A DNA stretch of 63,699 bases, from assembly GCA_948468385.1 (NCBI GenBank), contig CAOKHZ010000025.1:1-63699 (forward strand), in the 5' to 3' direction. The notes beneath the pieces were generated by a model that saw only the letters and a list, made by a program, of their open reading frames with translations, ran no database searches and was not told the DNA's origin. Each line of letters starts with the position of its first letter. Position 1 is the first letter of the stretch. The translations under genes were made by a program, and so were the position numbers. Source of the stretch: an uncultured Faecalicatena sp. (lineage in GTDB: Bacteria > Bacillota > Clostridia > Lachnospirales > Lachnospiraceae). Below, one piece after another: positions 41,978 through 51,468 of this stretch.

Positions 41978-42490
41978 TCATACCGTCTTACGCAACAGCT
42001 TCCGCTTAAACGCCCGAACCTTCTCCCCATAGCGGCTCGTGAACAGCGCACCGACCAGCAGCATGCCAAACACAAATCCCAGCGAGACGTTGGCAATTTT
42101 TTCATAAATGCCCGTCGAGGCCAGTCCCTGCATTTCAATCACCCCATATACGATAAACGCAAAAATTGCCACCACAAACAGCGCACACAATCTTCTTGAG
42201 AACGTTACCTTATCCTCGTTCGCATAATCCACCGCCTTTAATAGCGTCCGTTCCTCTTCCTTGTCAATCATTTCCTCTTTTTTCCTTTCTCCATCCAATA
42301 TTTCTTCAATGCAGACATCATAATAATTTGCCAACTCAATGACCACGTCAAAGTCTGGCATGTTGATACCGTTCTCCCATCTCGAAATGCTCCGGTTCGT
42401 CACGCCAAGCATCTCCGCCAGTTGTTCCTGCGTCAGTTGTTTCTCCTTGCGGAGTTCCTTTAAAAATGTCCCGATTTTCTTTTGATCCAT
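41978..42490 (-). CDS. Xre-family HTH regulator with membrane segments
   Basis: 170 residues. HTH domain 6-60 (LKELRKEKQLTQEQLAEMLGV, RSISRWENGINMPDFDVVIELA), short acidic linker (GERKKEEMIDKEEERTLLKA), then hydrophobic segments about 95-115 and 130-150 and a basic tail. Same family type as 525-998. The downstream frameshifted membrane protein may be its partner. ATG 42490 has a GGAGGGCGCGG stretch upstream. Confidence 0.85.
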   Translation of the reverse strand: MDQKKIGTFLKELRKEKQLTQEQLAEMLGVTNRSISRWENGINMPDFDVVIELANYYDVCIEEILDGERKKEEMIDKEEERTLLKAVDYANEDKVTFSRRLCALFVVAIFAFIVYGVIEMQGLASTGIYEKIANVSLGFVFGMLLVGALFTSRYGEKVRAFKRKLLRKTV

Positions 42491-42591
42491 TTATCCGCGC
42501 CCTCCTTTCGCAAATCATCATAACGTCTTGGCTGGAAAAAGTACACGACACAAAACGAGAATCGCCATTTTTCAGGTCAACACTCCGTTTC

Positions 42592-42610
42592 GCTCGTTGC
42601 TCGCGGGAAT
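42592..42610. repeat. Partial copy of the hairpin element (right end only)
   Basis: GCTCGTTGCTCGCGGGAAT is identical to 53808-53826, the right end of the element inserted in the AAA-ATPase-like gene. Here it abuts the 3' end of the lipoprotein gene. Confidence 0.6.
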
Positions 42611-43005
42611 CATTCACGCGTATCCTTTGTGTCAAACTCACTCAAATCTATCACCTCGCCGGAATTTACATCCTTTCCAATCCCGGTCCGGCGGGCAACC
42701 TGGTACCACGCACAAGTGGAATTATGGTCGCCCAAATTGTAATACAACTGAATCGTCACAGTTTCTCCGTCTGCATCCTCCTCGGCGGCGGCCAGTGGCT
42801 CAGCCTCACCCGTACTTTTTACGTAATACTTCACTGCCATCTCGCACAATTCTTCATCCGAATACGAAAAGGCATTCGAATCTTCTTCCGGCCCGGAAAT
42901 GTCCGGCCCCCCTTCCTGCATTGGCTCTCCCGCCGCGCCCCTACATCCCGCCATCAATGTCAGGACCACAATAAATACCAGACATAAGGAAATATGTTTT
43001 TTCAT
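42610..43005 (-). CDS. Small lipoprotein of unknown function
   Basis: 131 residues with a lipobox LMAGC (Cys21) after a 20-residue signal. Mature part acidic, with SDEELCEMAVKYYVKSTGE and TVTIQLYYNLGDHNSTCAWYQVARRTGIGKDVNSGEVIDL, which resembles a small PepSY/cystatin-like fold seen in Lachnospiraceae lipoproteins. No family can be named with certainty. GAGGAGGTAC lies before the ATG. Confidence 0.7.
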   Translation of the reverse strand: MKKHISLCLVFIVVLTLMAGCRGAAGEPMQEGGPDISGPEEDSNAFSYSDEELCEMAVKYYVKSTGEAEPLAAAEEDADGETVTIQLYYNLGDHNSTCAWYQVARRTGIGKDVNSGEVIDLSEFDTKDTRE

Positions 43006-43104
43006 GACTTACCAAGTACCTCCTCTTATTTTTGTTTCGCATGCTTCACCGCATATATTATATCCTCTTCCCACAAATAACGCAACGCCATAAAAAAGCT
43101 ATTT

Positions 43105-43132
43105 AAAAGGCACGGTATATACCGTGCCTTTT
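43105..43132. terminator. Bidirectional intrinsic terminator
   Basis: A perfect palindrome AAAAGGCACGGTAT/ATACCGTGCCTTTT with A- and T-runs on both sides. It lies between the glycoside-hydrolase pseudogene (ending 43208) and the lipoprotein gene, both on the minus strand. Confidence 0.8.
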
Positions 43133-43207
43133 GTGTTATCCGTTCAGTCCGCGCTGGCGCGCTACTGAATTGCAACCCTTGTGTCGCATATTTTTATATG
43201 GAATTCT

Positions 43208-44502
43208 TTACCCGATTTTCCTTGCCAGTATCGCCATGCCTTCCTTGCCCGGGAGTTTCACCTCCACCTTGCCATTTACACCGCTCTTTACCTTGGTGCG
43301 TGTCATTTCCCAAGTGTCAATGACTTCCACTTCATAGCTGCCGCCTTCCGGCAAATTCAAAATCCCCCTGCCATTGCACGCCCTGCCGAAATAACGCAAA
43401 TACGCTTCCTCCCCGCAGTGGCCCGTCATGTCGCCGTGACGCTCGATAAAGGTATCAAACTGACTTTCCGGCAGCTTGACGATTCCTTGAACGATAACCG
43501 GAAGTTGTTTGAGCGCCTCCGGATTTGCCGCCATCTCTTTCGCCTGCTGATACGACATGGACGACATTTGTCCCATGGCCGCTTCTAAATTTCCCGGTAG
43601 TTCCTCCACGATGGAACGCAAAAATTCAATTCTCGCCGGGCTTTCCCCTTTTAAAGTTCCGCCCTTCGCCCACCAAAGAATCTCCTCCTCGTTTTCAAAC
43701 ACTTCGCCATGCGTACAATATCCGCCCAGCGTAACCGCCGTCCAAAATCGCTCCGTCATCTCGGCGGCGGAAATGTTGCCCCACGGATACTGCAAGTCTC
43801 CCTCATAGCAGCATTCATCAAATATGACGGGTTTTCCAAACTCCTTTTGTAGCCGCGGCACCCTTTTCACACAAACATCCTGGATGCAACAATGCGTCGT
43901 ATGTTCCTCGGCAAAATCCCAATAAGGAAGGCAATTATGGTTACTCAACAAGTGATGGTACGGGTCGTTTTCCGCGATGAATTTCGCAAAGTCATACCAC
44001 CACTGTGATTCGAAATACTCCGGAGCATTGTGGTTGTAATCATAATGCTTGGGGAACGTACAAAAACGCTCCTTGTTAAACGGAGCCGTCCTAAGCGTCT
44101 CCATCGTCTGGTCAATCAATTTCTTCTCTTGGTGCACCAACGCGTAAATCGTCGTTCCGAACGGCTTGTAACTGCTGCCGTCGGCATATTTAAAATGCAA
44201 ACCGTCCGCGCGCACGATGCCGCGCCCGACATGCCACTTGCCATTTTGCAAAAGCCGCTCCCCCTCTGCCACCAGACACTCTTCTTCGCCCGAAGCCTCT
44301 GCCACGCCGCTCACCTGCCACTGCCAGGTTCCCGCCAGCTCCGGGTAAAAACGAACCTTATATGTATCATTTCCCGCATAAAAGCCTTTCACGCAAACCT
44401 TCGTCTCCCCGTTAGTAAACACTGCTTCCAAATTCACCTGCGCCTCGCCGCCTTACGGTGCCACGCCGGAAAATGTTAATTCAAATGTCTCGTATTGTCT
44501 CA
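43208..44502 (-). pseudogene. DUF5060/DUF5605 glycoside hydrolase-like protein, nonsense codon and internal deletion
   Basis: From ATG 44502 the frame reads MRQYETFELTFSGVAP, meets TAA at 44452-44454, and continues in the same frame with the DUF5060 beta-sandwich (AVFTNGETKVCVKGFYAGND) and the start of an apiosidase-like barrel (KPFGTTIYALVHQEK ... FPKHYDYNHNAPEYF). It then jumps to NDPYHHLLSNHNC and the rest of the barrel (GKPVIFDECCYEGD, catalytic-type Glu in DECCY), ending with the C-terminal DUF5605 sandwich. About 100 central residues seem to be deleted at NAPEYFESQWWYDF. An internal start might still give a 409-residue product. Inactive as an enzyme in my reading. Confidence 0.7.
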
Positions 44503-44567
44503 TCACCTAAATCCTCTTTCTAAAATTCAAATTCTAATTCCTGTCATTTTTTGCAAGACTGCACGCC

Positions 44568-44590
44568 CCATGAGTGTAGAACACTTCTCA
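44568..44590. repeat. Dispersed repeat copy, CCATGAGTG family (half)
   Basis: CCATGAGTGTAGAACACTTC, a dyad GTGT/ACAC as at 1501. It lies upstream of the glycoside-hydrolase pseudogene, as the 1501 copy lies upstream of the solute-binding pseudogene. Confidence 0.4.
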
Positions 44591-44649
44591 TTTTCTGTTT
44601 TTATTATCGCAGGCTTTGAACTTAATCTCAACAAATAATTCAGTCATTT

Positions 44650-45942
44650 TTACTTAACAGTTACTTGATATGCAGTGATATTGCAAGAAGCCCGTCCTCT
44701 CGAATTACAAGAAAAATAATTTTCCCTATATTCTCTGGGACTTACCCCTTCCTCGGCCTTGAACATGCGGGTAAAGTAATTCCGTGACCCGAACTGGCAC
44801 CATTCACTAATTTCCTGAATGCTCTTCTCCGAACTGACGAGCAATATTTTTGCATAATTTAGCCTTATTTTCCGAATATAGTCCCCCAATTGCCGCCCCA
44901 TTTCCTTTTGAAATTTCCTTGTCAAATAATATTCCGTATATCCCACCTCCCGGGCAATGTCCGAAAGCGTTATCGGTTCCATGAAATGTGCGTTCACGTA
45001 GTCGCAGCAAAGGCGAATCGGCCGAGAAAGTTCGGATGCAAGCTCTATCTCATGAACTCGGGAAATGTATTTGTCCATAATCTGGCGACGCAGCCCGGAC
45101 AGCTGAGTAATCTTTCTGCATTTTTCTATTTCATGAATAAAATGACGCTCCATTTCTTTTGCCATTTTGACAGACAATTTCCCCTCGATTGCCGCCCGGC
45201 AGCATTGTGAGGTAAAAATAATCAAAATATCCTTTGCCTCCCGCAGGGAATCTCCCGTCATATAATTCTCTGGAACTCTTTGCAAGTAATTACCGCCCAC
45301 TATATTTTCATATGCCAGGTTTCCCTCCCTGACGCATTGTAAAATCAATTGTTCTCTCGCATATGAATTCTCATAGTCCAGAGGATTTTTTTCCTGAAAA
45401 CCAGAACTGGAAGCCCCGGCAAACGAATCCACTTCCAAAGCCGACTGATAAATATACTCATCGGGACAAATAATCTGCCCCGTGGCCGAAAAATGAAACA
45501 TCCGGATATACTGGTTCATGACCGGTATGGACAATACCGGAATACGCGACAAAATCTGCCGTCCTATATTTCTTAAGGGCAGGGAAATATCTTGTTCCTT
45601 CATCCGCTCCCGAATGGCCTGCTGGGAGGTTTCCATGTGAAACATCGGCCCCATCAAGACAAGAACCCTCCCTGTATTTTCCGTTACCTCAACATATTCG
45701 CCCACCCAAATCATCCCCAGCGCGTCACTCATGACAAACGGCTTGTCATACTCAACCCCTTTCGTCATGGCATACTCCTTGCAGCCACCAATCTCCAGAA
45801 ACGTTCCCAGTTCCTTGCCGTAGGCACTCGTCGTATAATACAGCTTTCCGTCCTTGTCGAAACACCAAACCGCCAACTCACACCCCACATATAATAACGT
45901 GGCCAGATTTGCGAACCGCACCTCCGTATTTCGAAATTCCAT
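44650..45942 (-). CDS. AraC-family transcriptional regulator
   Basis: 430 residues. N-terminal sensor-like region of about 300 residues (ATLLYVGCELAVWCFDKDGK, MIWVGEYVEVTENTGRVLVLMGP) that looks like a PAS-type ligand domain, and a C-terminal pair of HTH motifs (about 315-410: EPITLSDIAREVGYTEYYLTRKFQKEMG, then KSIQEISEWCQFGSRNYFTRMFKAEEG). The gene lies upstream of, and on the same strand as, the glycoside-hydrolase pseudogene, so it probably once controlled sugar use there. GGAGGCGG precedes the ATG. Confidence 0.85.
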   Translation of the reverse strand: MEFRNTEVRFANLATLLYVGCELAVWCFDKDGKLYYTTSAYGKELGTFLEIGGCKEYAMTKGVEYDKPFVMSDALGMIWVGEYVEVTENTGRVLVLMGPMFHMETSQQAIRERMKEQDISLPLRNIGRQILSRIPVLSIPVMNQYIRMFHFSATGQIICPDEYIYQSALEVDSFAGASSSGFQEKNPLDYENSYAREQLILQCVREGNLAYENIVGGNYLQRVPENYMTGDSLREAKDILIIFTSQCCRAAIEGKLSVKMAKEMERHFIHEIEKCRKITQLSGLRRQIMDKYISRVHEIELASELSRPIRLCCDYVNAHFMEPITLSDIAREVGYTEYYLTRKFQKEMGRQLGDYIRKIRLNYAKILLVSSEKSIQEISEWCQFGSRNYFTRMFKAEEGVSPREYRENYFSCNSRGRASCNITAYQVTVK

Positions 45943-46044
45943 AAGTCCGCCTCCATTCCAAGGCGCTCATTTGCGCCAGTATAAAAAGCCTCTTTTTATT
46001 TTACCTGAAATTCATCTATCAGAAAAGGGCTTTTTTCTTCTATA

Positions 46045-46353
46045 GACAAGACCGGGGAAGATGACAAAATCGCGTTCTGCCTTCAAAACGGGGCCTATTT
46101 CGTGGAAACCAACATGGGATCCGAGTTTATGTTTGGTTCCAAGCGCGAACCCACGATGTGCTACAAGGCCAGCGCGGCAGCGGCGGAATATTCACGCCAG
46201 GTCGCCATGGAATATTATGGCTGCGGACGGCCTTACGGATACGTCTACGGCGGCAGCGGCGGCGACCCTTGCAAACACACGACGGAAAACGAAGCATTCA
46301 TGTACCGGGAAATGCTTCGCATGGGCCTCCCGCCGATTTTATTTCACTCCTAA
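46045..46353 (+). pseudogene. Alpha/beta-hydrolase-like fragment, truncated at both ends
   Basis: In-frame text DKTGEDDKIAFCLQNGAYFVETNMGSEFMFG, then YKASAAAAEYSRQVAMEYYG and RPYGYVYGGSGGD. The last has the nucleophile-elbow look (GGSGG) of alpha/beta hydrolases associated with carbohydrate gene clusters. It then passes into an unrelated tail (TTENEAFMYREMLRMGL) and stops. No start codon with a ribosome binding site is present. I see a remnant with a deletion after GGSGG. Confidence 0.5.
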
Positions 46354-46372
46354 CATAGGATTTTTGTACCAC

Positions 46373-46900
46373 TTATTCGATGGAATCCCCTGTCTCATTC
46401 TCATATTCCTCACGTGTAATCTCTCCTTGATAATACATCTGTTTCAACTCTGCATCCGTATATTCCGAGAGGTCTTCTGCCTCATATCCCGCTTCTGAAA
46501 CCGAGTACTCCGGCAATTGGCTTTCTGTATTTTCCAAATTAACGTTGCTCTCTTGCCGCGTCATTTTAGCGTTTGCGAGTCTTCCTTCCTCGCTAATCTC
46601 GACCTCGTCTAACTGAACATTTCCTGAATGCAACCGTCTTCCTATCGATTCCGTCTGAAACAGATTGCCATCCTCACCCGCACTAATCTGACGATAGGCT
46701 TCCGTCCCCTGCCGACGCTGAACCAACGATACCGTACCGTCTTCACGAATGTCTCCCTTCGTCAAGCGGATGTTGTCTGCGCTTTGCTGAATCTCGGCCT
46801 TCTTTACGTCTTCCGATGTCTGTGTCAAAGATTTTGTTCCATTTTCTTTTCCCTGCAGGGAAACATTGTTATAATTCATTGCATATACACTTATGCTCAT
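46373..46900 (-). CDS. Hypothetical soluble protein
   Basis: 175 residues, no signal peptide or membrane helix, rich in Glu, Gln, Asn and Ser. The last 30 residues (LSEYTDAELKQMYYQGEITREEYENETG) resemble the short SHOCT-type helical tail (xLxxLYxxGxITxEEYE). The body is not recognised. AGGAAGGA precedes the ATG. Its role is unknown. It and the small gene at 47118-47297 lie divergently upstream of the two-component genes, so they may be under that system's control. Confidence 0.65.
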   Translation of the reverse strand: MSISVYAMNYNNVSLQGKENGTKSLTQTSEDVKKAEIQQSADNIRLTKGDIREDGTVSLVQRRQGTEAYRQISAGEDGNLFQTESIGRRLHSGNVQLDEVEISEEGRLANAKMTRQESNVNLENTESQLPEYSVSEAGYEAEDLSEYTDAELKQMYYQGEITREEYENETGDSIE

Positions 46901-47117
46901 TTCAAAAAATCCTTCCTGTTGAATGCAAATAATATATAAGGTTCTCTTACTCCATATCCTTCTTCATCTTAAACTTCTTTCATAAACTGAACATAAACCC
47001 ATGATACACATTTTGTGAAAAAAATGTGAAAGAAACCGTGGGGCTTGAGCGATTAGGGGAAGTCCATCTCCCATAGCTGGTGCCAAGACATAATATGCTT
47101 TGTCCCAATGTCTCCCT

Positions 47118-47297
47118 TCAACAGTTTATATGTTTCATCTGCTCCATCACTTTCGCCAATTGCCTTTCCAGTTCTTCCTGCGTCTGCGCGTCATGCATTT
47201 GCATCGCCAATCGTATCTGCATATTTAACGTGTGCTGCCAGTCCTTTAGCATCGTAAACTCTGACTTTCTAATTTCGGATAATGGCATAGTAATCAT
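47118..47297 (-). CDS. Small helical protein of unknown function
   Basis: 59 residues from ATG 47297 (MITMPLSEIRKSEF), placed after AGGAAAGGTGA; a longer start at 47330 is less likely. Mostly helical and charged (AQTQEELERQLAKVMEQMKH). No family recognised. The interval 46901-47117 before the next gene has no further feature. Confidence 0.5.
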   Translation of the reverse strand: MITMPLSEIRKSEFTMLKDWQHTLNMQIRLAMQMHDAQTQEELERQLAKVMEQMKHINC

Positions 47298-47424
47298 TTC
47301 ACCTTTCCTAACGTATTTTTTATTTATCATAAATATTATTTCTAAACTGAATTTAAACTCTGCAAGGCATTATGTGAAAAATCTGCAAACGAAGTGTGAA
47401 TTTTTAAATTTCGTCGTCTTTTCG

Positions 47425-47433
47425 TGGTATAAT
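47425..47433 (+). promoter_or_regulatory. Extended -10 promoter of the two-component operon
   Basis: TGGTATAAT fits an extended -10 (TGnTATAAT). No -35 is evident, as expected for such promoters. GGAGGTG lies at 47452-47458 before ATG 47464. Confidence 0.6.
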
Positions 47434-47463
47434 CCATTTACATTTACTTTTGGAGGTGTTTAA

Positions 47464-48198
47464 ATGTTTCAATTATTAATCGTGGATGATGATAAGAATA
47501 CCCGGCGTTTTCTACGCGCGCTCCTTTCTTCTGCCGGATACAAGGCTTTTGTCGCGGATTCTGCAAAAATGGCTCTCAAGATTATGGACGAATCAAAAAT
47601 AGACCTAATGATTCTGGATGTCATGATGCCCGAAATGGACGGGTATGCCTTTTCAGAATTATTAAGAGATTGTAACAATAACATTCCCATCCTCATGTTA
47701 TCCGCCAAACAACTGCCTCGCGATGTCAAAAGGGGCTTCCTCTCCGGTACGGATGACTACATGACGAAGCCCGTCGACGAGGAAGAATTGCTTTTACGTA
47801 TCAAGGCACTTCTCCGTCGTTCCAAAATCGTGTCAGAGCACAGACTCACGGTAGGTAATACCACCTTGAACTACGATGCACTATCCGTAAAAACCGGTTC
47901 CGACGAGCAAATACTTCCGCAAAAGGAATTTTATTTGTTATACAAACTTTTGTCCTATCCCAACCAGATTTTCACGCGGATACAATTGATGGAGGATATA
48001 TGGGGGCCGTCCTCCGACTCCACGGATGCCACGGTGAGCGTACATGTCAACCGCCTGCGAAACCGTTTCGAAAACTGCCCTGATTTCTCCATCGTCACGA
48101 TTCGCGGTCTGGGATACAAGGCCCAAATCAAGGAGGAGTTTCCATTTACATCCAAGCCAACGCAGGGTACCAAAAATAATCAGGAGGTCACGTTATGA
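47464..48198 (+). CDS. OmpR-family response regulator
   Basis: 244 residues. Receiver domain 1-115 with acidic pocket Asp8-Asp10, phospho-acceptor Asp52 (LMILDVMMPEMDGY) and Lys in MLSAKQLP; a Trans_reg_C winged helix 130-225 (LPQKEFYLLYKLLSYPNQIFTRIQLMEDIWG ... VSVHVNRLRNRFEN ... TIRGLGYKAQI). It pairs with the histidine kinase encoded next, overlapping by 4 bases. Targets unknown. Confidence 0.92.
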   Translation: MFQLLIVDDDKNTRRFLRALLSSAGYKAFVADSAKMALKIMDESKIDLMILDVMMPEMDGYAFSELLRDCNNNIPILMLSAKQLPRDVKRGFLSGTDDYMTKPVDEEELLLRIKALLRRSKIVSEHRLTVGNTTLNYDALSVKTGSDEQILPQKEFYLLYKLLSYPNQIFTRIQLMEDIWGPSSDSTDATVSVHVNRLRNRFENCPDFSIVTIRGLGYKAQIKEEFPFTSKPTQGTKNNQEVTL

Positions 48199-49274
48199 AA
48201 AAGAAATCCATTTTCCCAACCAATCTCATATTCATCAGCACGGGGATTATCTTTATACTCCTCGCCCTGAACATGGTTATCAGCAACTCCATCATCATGT
48301 TTCTTTCCAAAAGGGGAATCCTCCTCTCGCCACCGGGAACCTCCCTATTACCATTTTTGATTCAAACCGGCATCATTAGTATATTATGCGGCACGATTCT
48401 CACCTTGTGCATCGGCCATCTTCCCCTGCGGCCGATTCACACGTTGATAAAAGCAATCCATGCCGTTTCCAAAGGCGATTTCCAGACCAAGATATATATT
48501 GAACATCCACAAGAATTTAGGGAGCTTTCCTCTTGTTTTAACCAAATGACGGAAGAACTTGCCGGAATCGAAATGCTTCGCTCTGACTTTATTAATAATT
48601 TCTCACATGAATTTAAAACGCCCATCGTTTCCATCCTTGGCTTTGCCAAATTGTTGAAAAAGGGAGACCTCACTCCCGCCGAACAAACCGAATATTTAGA
48701 CATCATCATCGAAGAATCCGACAGGCTCGTCACGCTCTCCACGAACGTTCTGAATCTGTCAAAAGTAGAAAGCATGTCACTTTTAACGGGCTTCTCCACG
48801 TTCAACCTCGCAGAGCAGCTCCGTGAATGTGTCGTTTTGCTTGAAAGCAAATGGAATGAAAAGAACATCTCCTTCAACTTTGATTTAGAGGAAATCCAAG
48901 TAAACGGTAACGAACCATTACTCAAACAAGTCTGGGTAAACCTTCTTGATAACGCCATTAAGTTTTCTCCCGTCAACGGCGAAATCACATTGTCCCTATC
49001 AGGCGATGATGAGTCTGTCAATGCCACGTTAAAAGATTACGGCCCGGGAATGGATGAAAACACCTGCCATTGCATTTTTGATAAATTTTATCAGGGCGAC
49101 CCTTCGCACGCATCCGAGGGAAACGGACTCGGACTGTCCCTCGTCAAAAAAATCGTGGAACTTCACCATGGAAACGTCACCGTGGAAAGCCATGTCGGGG
49201 AAGGAAGCACCTTTATCGTCGCATTGCCCCGTGAAAAGCATGGCCTTGAGACTCGCAAAAATGGTTCACTATAA
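48195..49274 (+). CDS. Sensor histidine kinase (HisKA type)
   Basis: 359 residues. Membrane helices about 10-35 and 53-75 with a short external loop, HAMP domain about 76-125, HisKA with His138 (NNFSHEFKTPIVSILGF), and HATPase with N box (VNLLDNAIKFSP), G1 (DYGPGMDEN), F box (IFDKFYQG) and G2 (GNGLGLSLVKKIVELHHG). Small external loop, so it may sense membrane or envelope state. Forms a two-component system with the regulator upstream. Confidence 0.92.
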   Translation: MKKKSIFPTNLIFISTGIIFILLALNMVISNSIIMFLSKRGILLSPPGTSLLPFLIQTGIISILCGTILTLCIGHLPLRPIHTLIKAIHAVSKGDFQTKIYIEHPQEFRELSSCFNQMTEELAGIEMLRSDFINNFSHEFKTPIVSILGFAKLLKKGDLTPAEQTEYLDIIIEESDRLVTLSTNVLNLSKVESMSLLTGFSTFNLAEQLRECVVLLESKWNEKNISFNFDLEEIQVNGNEPLLKQVWVNLLDNAIKFSPVNGEITLSLSGDDESVNATLKDYGPGMDENTCHCIFDKFYQGDPSHASEGNGLGLSLVKKIVELHHGNVTVESHVGEGSTFIVALPREKHGLETRKNGSL

Positions 49275-49685
49275 TTCCAACGAATTCGGATTCAACAAAA
49301 AATCGTATACATTCATCATCAAGATGCCCTCCTCTGTATAAAATGGTTTGGGCGTATCCAACGTGACCACGATTTTCTTAAATGAATCCTTAATTTTCAA
49401 AAACGGCTTGATTTCTTGTGCCATCTTCTCCTTCGTACCAAGCATGTATGCTGACTGAATGTAATACTTTTTAGAACCTTTATTGCAAATAAAGTCAACT
49501 TCCAGCTGTTTCTTTACGGGCTTGCCATTCTTGCTTTCCACAACGGTAAGATTTCCCACGTCAACGTGAAAGCCTCTCATTTTAAGTTCATTATAGATTA
49601 CATTTTCCATGGAGCGCGTCACTTCCATTTGTCTGAAATTAATTCGGGAATTTCTAAGCCCCATATCCATAAAATAATACTTCAT
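49269..49685 (-). pseudogene. C-terminal fragment of an AAA ATPase with DUF4143 domain
   Basis: 138 residues matching only the C-terminal part of the DUF4143 ATPase family (KYYFMDMGLRNSRINFRQ, ENVIYNELKMRGFHVDVG, KQLEVDFICNKGSKKYYIQSA). Walker motifs and the first two-thirds are missing, and the upstream sequence is not homologous. The end overlaps the histidine kinase stop on the other strand by 6 bases. A 5' truncated relic. Confidence 0.7.
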
Positions 49686-49856
49686 CGCCTCTGCCCCCCC
49701 GAACTCCGTCGCTATAAGATATTTTGGTTAGTTTTTCCTTCAACCTCTTCTGGTATACCTCTTCACACGAAATTTATCAACAGAAAAAAGAGTCCTGCTT
49801 GCCGGACTCTTGCACCAAGCGCGGTCATTTTAGCAACATATCACTTCTCGCGCTTC

Positions 49857-50522
49857 TTATTCCGTTTCTTCCAAATATTCATACCTTATTTCCACGCCAT
49901 CCCCGTACACAGCCTGGAAATGTGACATAAGCAAATATTTGACGGATTCATCTGATTTCTGCAAAACATCACTTCCCTGCACCTTCTCTGCTTCCTTTTT
50001 CTCGGCCTCGGCCCTCAAATTATTATAATCCTCCACCTTGACCGGATTGAAAATGTTACTCTTCTCGTCATATATTTCCAATGAATCGGTAATCGTGTAG
50101 TTGTCCAGAATCTCCGAATGCGGAACCATGAGCGTGACTTCCGTGACCCTTCCTTCGGAATCCTTCGTTTCCGTAAACTGTATCTTTTCGCCATCTATGC
50201 CAATGTTTATCTTTCCATCAAGCGTGGCGATGAACTTGCTCCCCGTCAGCGGAATCTTAATTCCCAAAAGCTTGTTTTGATCCGAAAAACATAAGATGGA
50301 AGTATAACTAAACTCATAAGCGGAGTATTTGGAAATCTGCTTTATCTCCTCCCGGATGGAATCCGTCGCAATCTGTTTTCGCTCCATCTCCTCTATCTTT
50401 GCCTCCAGCTCCTTAATTTCCCCCTCTTTGCCGGCCGTGTCCCGCACTAAAAAGACCAGCCCTGCCAGGACAAGCACCACGACAAGGGCGGCCGCCGCGC
50501 CAAAGATCAATTTTTTCTTCAT
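49857..50522 (-). CDS. DUF4230-family membrane-anchored protein
   Basis: 221 residues. N-terminal membrane helix (about 5-27), a short coiled-coil (GKEGEIKELEAKIEEMERKQ), then the DUF4230 fold (TSILCFSDQNKLLGIKIPLTGSKFIATLDGKINIGID ... VPHSEILDNYTITDSLEIYDEKSN). Function of the family is not known. It probably faces the cell exterior. No operon partners. The 170 bases before it (49686-49856) hold nothing recognisable. Confidence 0.75.
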   Translation of the reverse strand: MKKKLIFGAAAALVVVLVLAGLVFLVRDTAGKEGEIKELEAKIEEMERKQIATDSIREEIKQISKYSAYEFSYTSILCFSDQNKLLGIKIPLTGSKFIATLDGKINIGIDGEKIQFTETKDSEGRVTEVTLMVPHSEILDNYTITDSLEIYDEKSNIFNPVKVEDYNNLRAEAEKKEAEKVQGSDVLQKSDESVKYLLMSHFQAVYGDGVEIRYEYLEETE

Positions 50523-50652
50523 CTTCCCGTTCCTCCAAATTCAAATTTTCCTTTGCGATAAAACATCTGCCTTGTTTCTAATATACGGAACGACGCTTCC
50601 CTATCCGCATGTCTTCGTTCCTTTTGGACATTATACCATTAATTGCATTCTC

Positions 50653-50717
50653 GTGCAATTATTTTTGCACAAATAACTATAAAATGATGCACAGAATTGC
50701 CTGCACGTTACGTGCAG
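50653..50717. promoter_or_regulatory. Cluster of small dyads upstream of an Xre gene
   Basis: GTGCAA/TTGCAC (50653-50670) and CTGCACG-TTA-CGTGCAG (50701-50717), both built on TGCA. They lie in front of the small Xre regulator and may be its operators. Confidence 0.35.
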
Positions 50718-50852
50718 CAACATACACGTCACACGCAGTAATCCCGCCCAGAAAATATAAATTCTTGCCCATTGGTCGTAATGGGTGCAAAAACGTGGCA
50801 GTTCGGCCAAGGCCAAACTGTTACGAAAAAACGACTACGGAGGTGTAGTACC

Positions 50853-51119
50853 ATGAAGAACGAAGCCAGTATTGACAGAGTCATTCAGGTAAATAACATA
50901 GACATCGGCAAGAACATCGCAAAGCTACGCAAGTCTATGAACATCAGACAAACCGACATGGTCGCAAAGCTCCAAACAAATGGCGTTGACGTTTCCATCT
51001 ATTCTTATAACAGGATAGAAAAGGGGACGCAAAATCCCACCGTGTCCTTTTTATATGCCTGCTGCCACATTCTGGACTGCGACATGAACATGCTGTTCGA
51101 CTTCAAAAGCTTTGCATGA
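50853..51119 (+). CDS. Small Xre-family HTH regulator
   Basis: 88 residues. HTH_3 domain at about 18-75 (IGKNIAKLRKSMNIRQTDMVAKLQTNG, then YSYNRIEKGTQNPTVSFLYACCHIL). Start at ATG 50853, with GGAGGTG 7 bases upstream; a longer frame from 50772 is not needed. Resembles stand-alone repressors. The following 350 bases (51120-51468) carry no gene that I can support. Confidence 0.75.
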   Translation: MKNEASIDRVIQVNNIDIGKNIAKLRKSMNIRQTDMVAKLQTNGVDVSIYSYNRIEKGTQNPTVSFLYACCHILDCDMNMLFDFKSFA

Positions 51120-51468
51120 CATTCATAGGACAATGTCCCGACATGCCGCCTTCATTTTGTAAGTTGGCGGCCGTGCAACAAAGCAATGGCTACACGTATC
51201 GTTACCAGCCGTTCCACAAACAAACGGCATGCCGGGGAGCCTTTCCTAATGAACACATGGCGTTTCTGTCAAAACACATTTTGACCCTACTGATACCACG
51301 GATTAGCGGGCAAGGGTAACCGGTACAGAACTCAATCCCATTGTTACATATTCTATAGTTTACTAAATATTTTCCTAAAGAGTAGATGGGCTGTCACACC
51401 AAATCATCAATGCGACAGCCCATCCGAATCACTCCTCCAACAAAAATGACTTCAACTTTTCTACCAAC

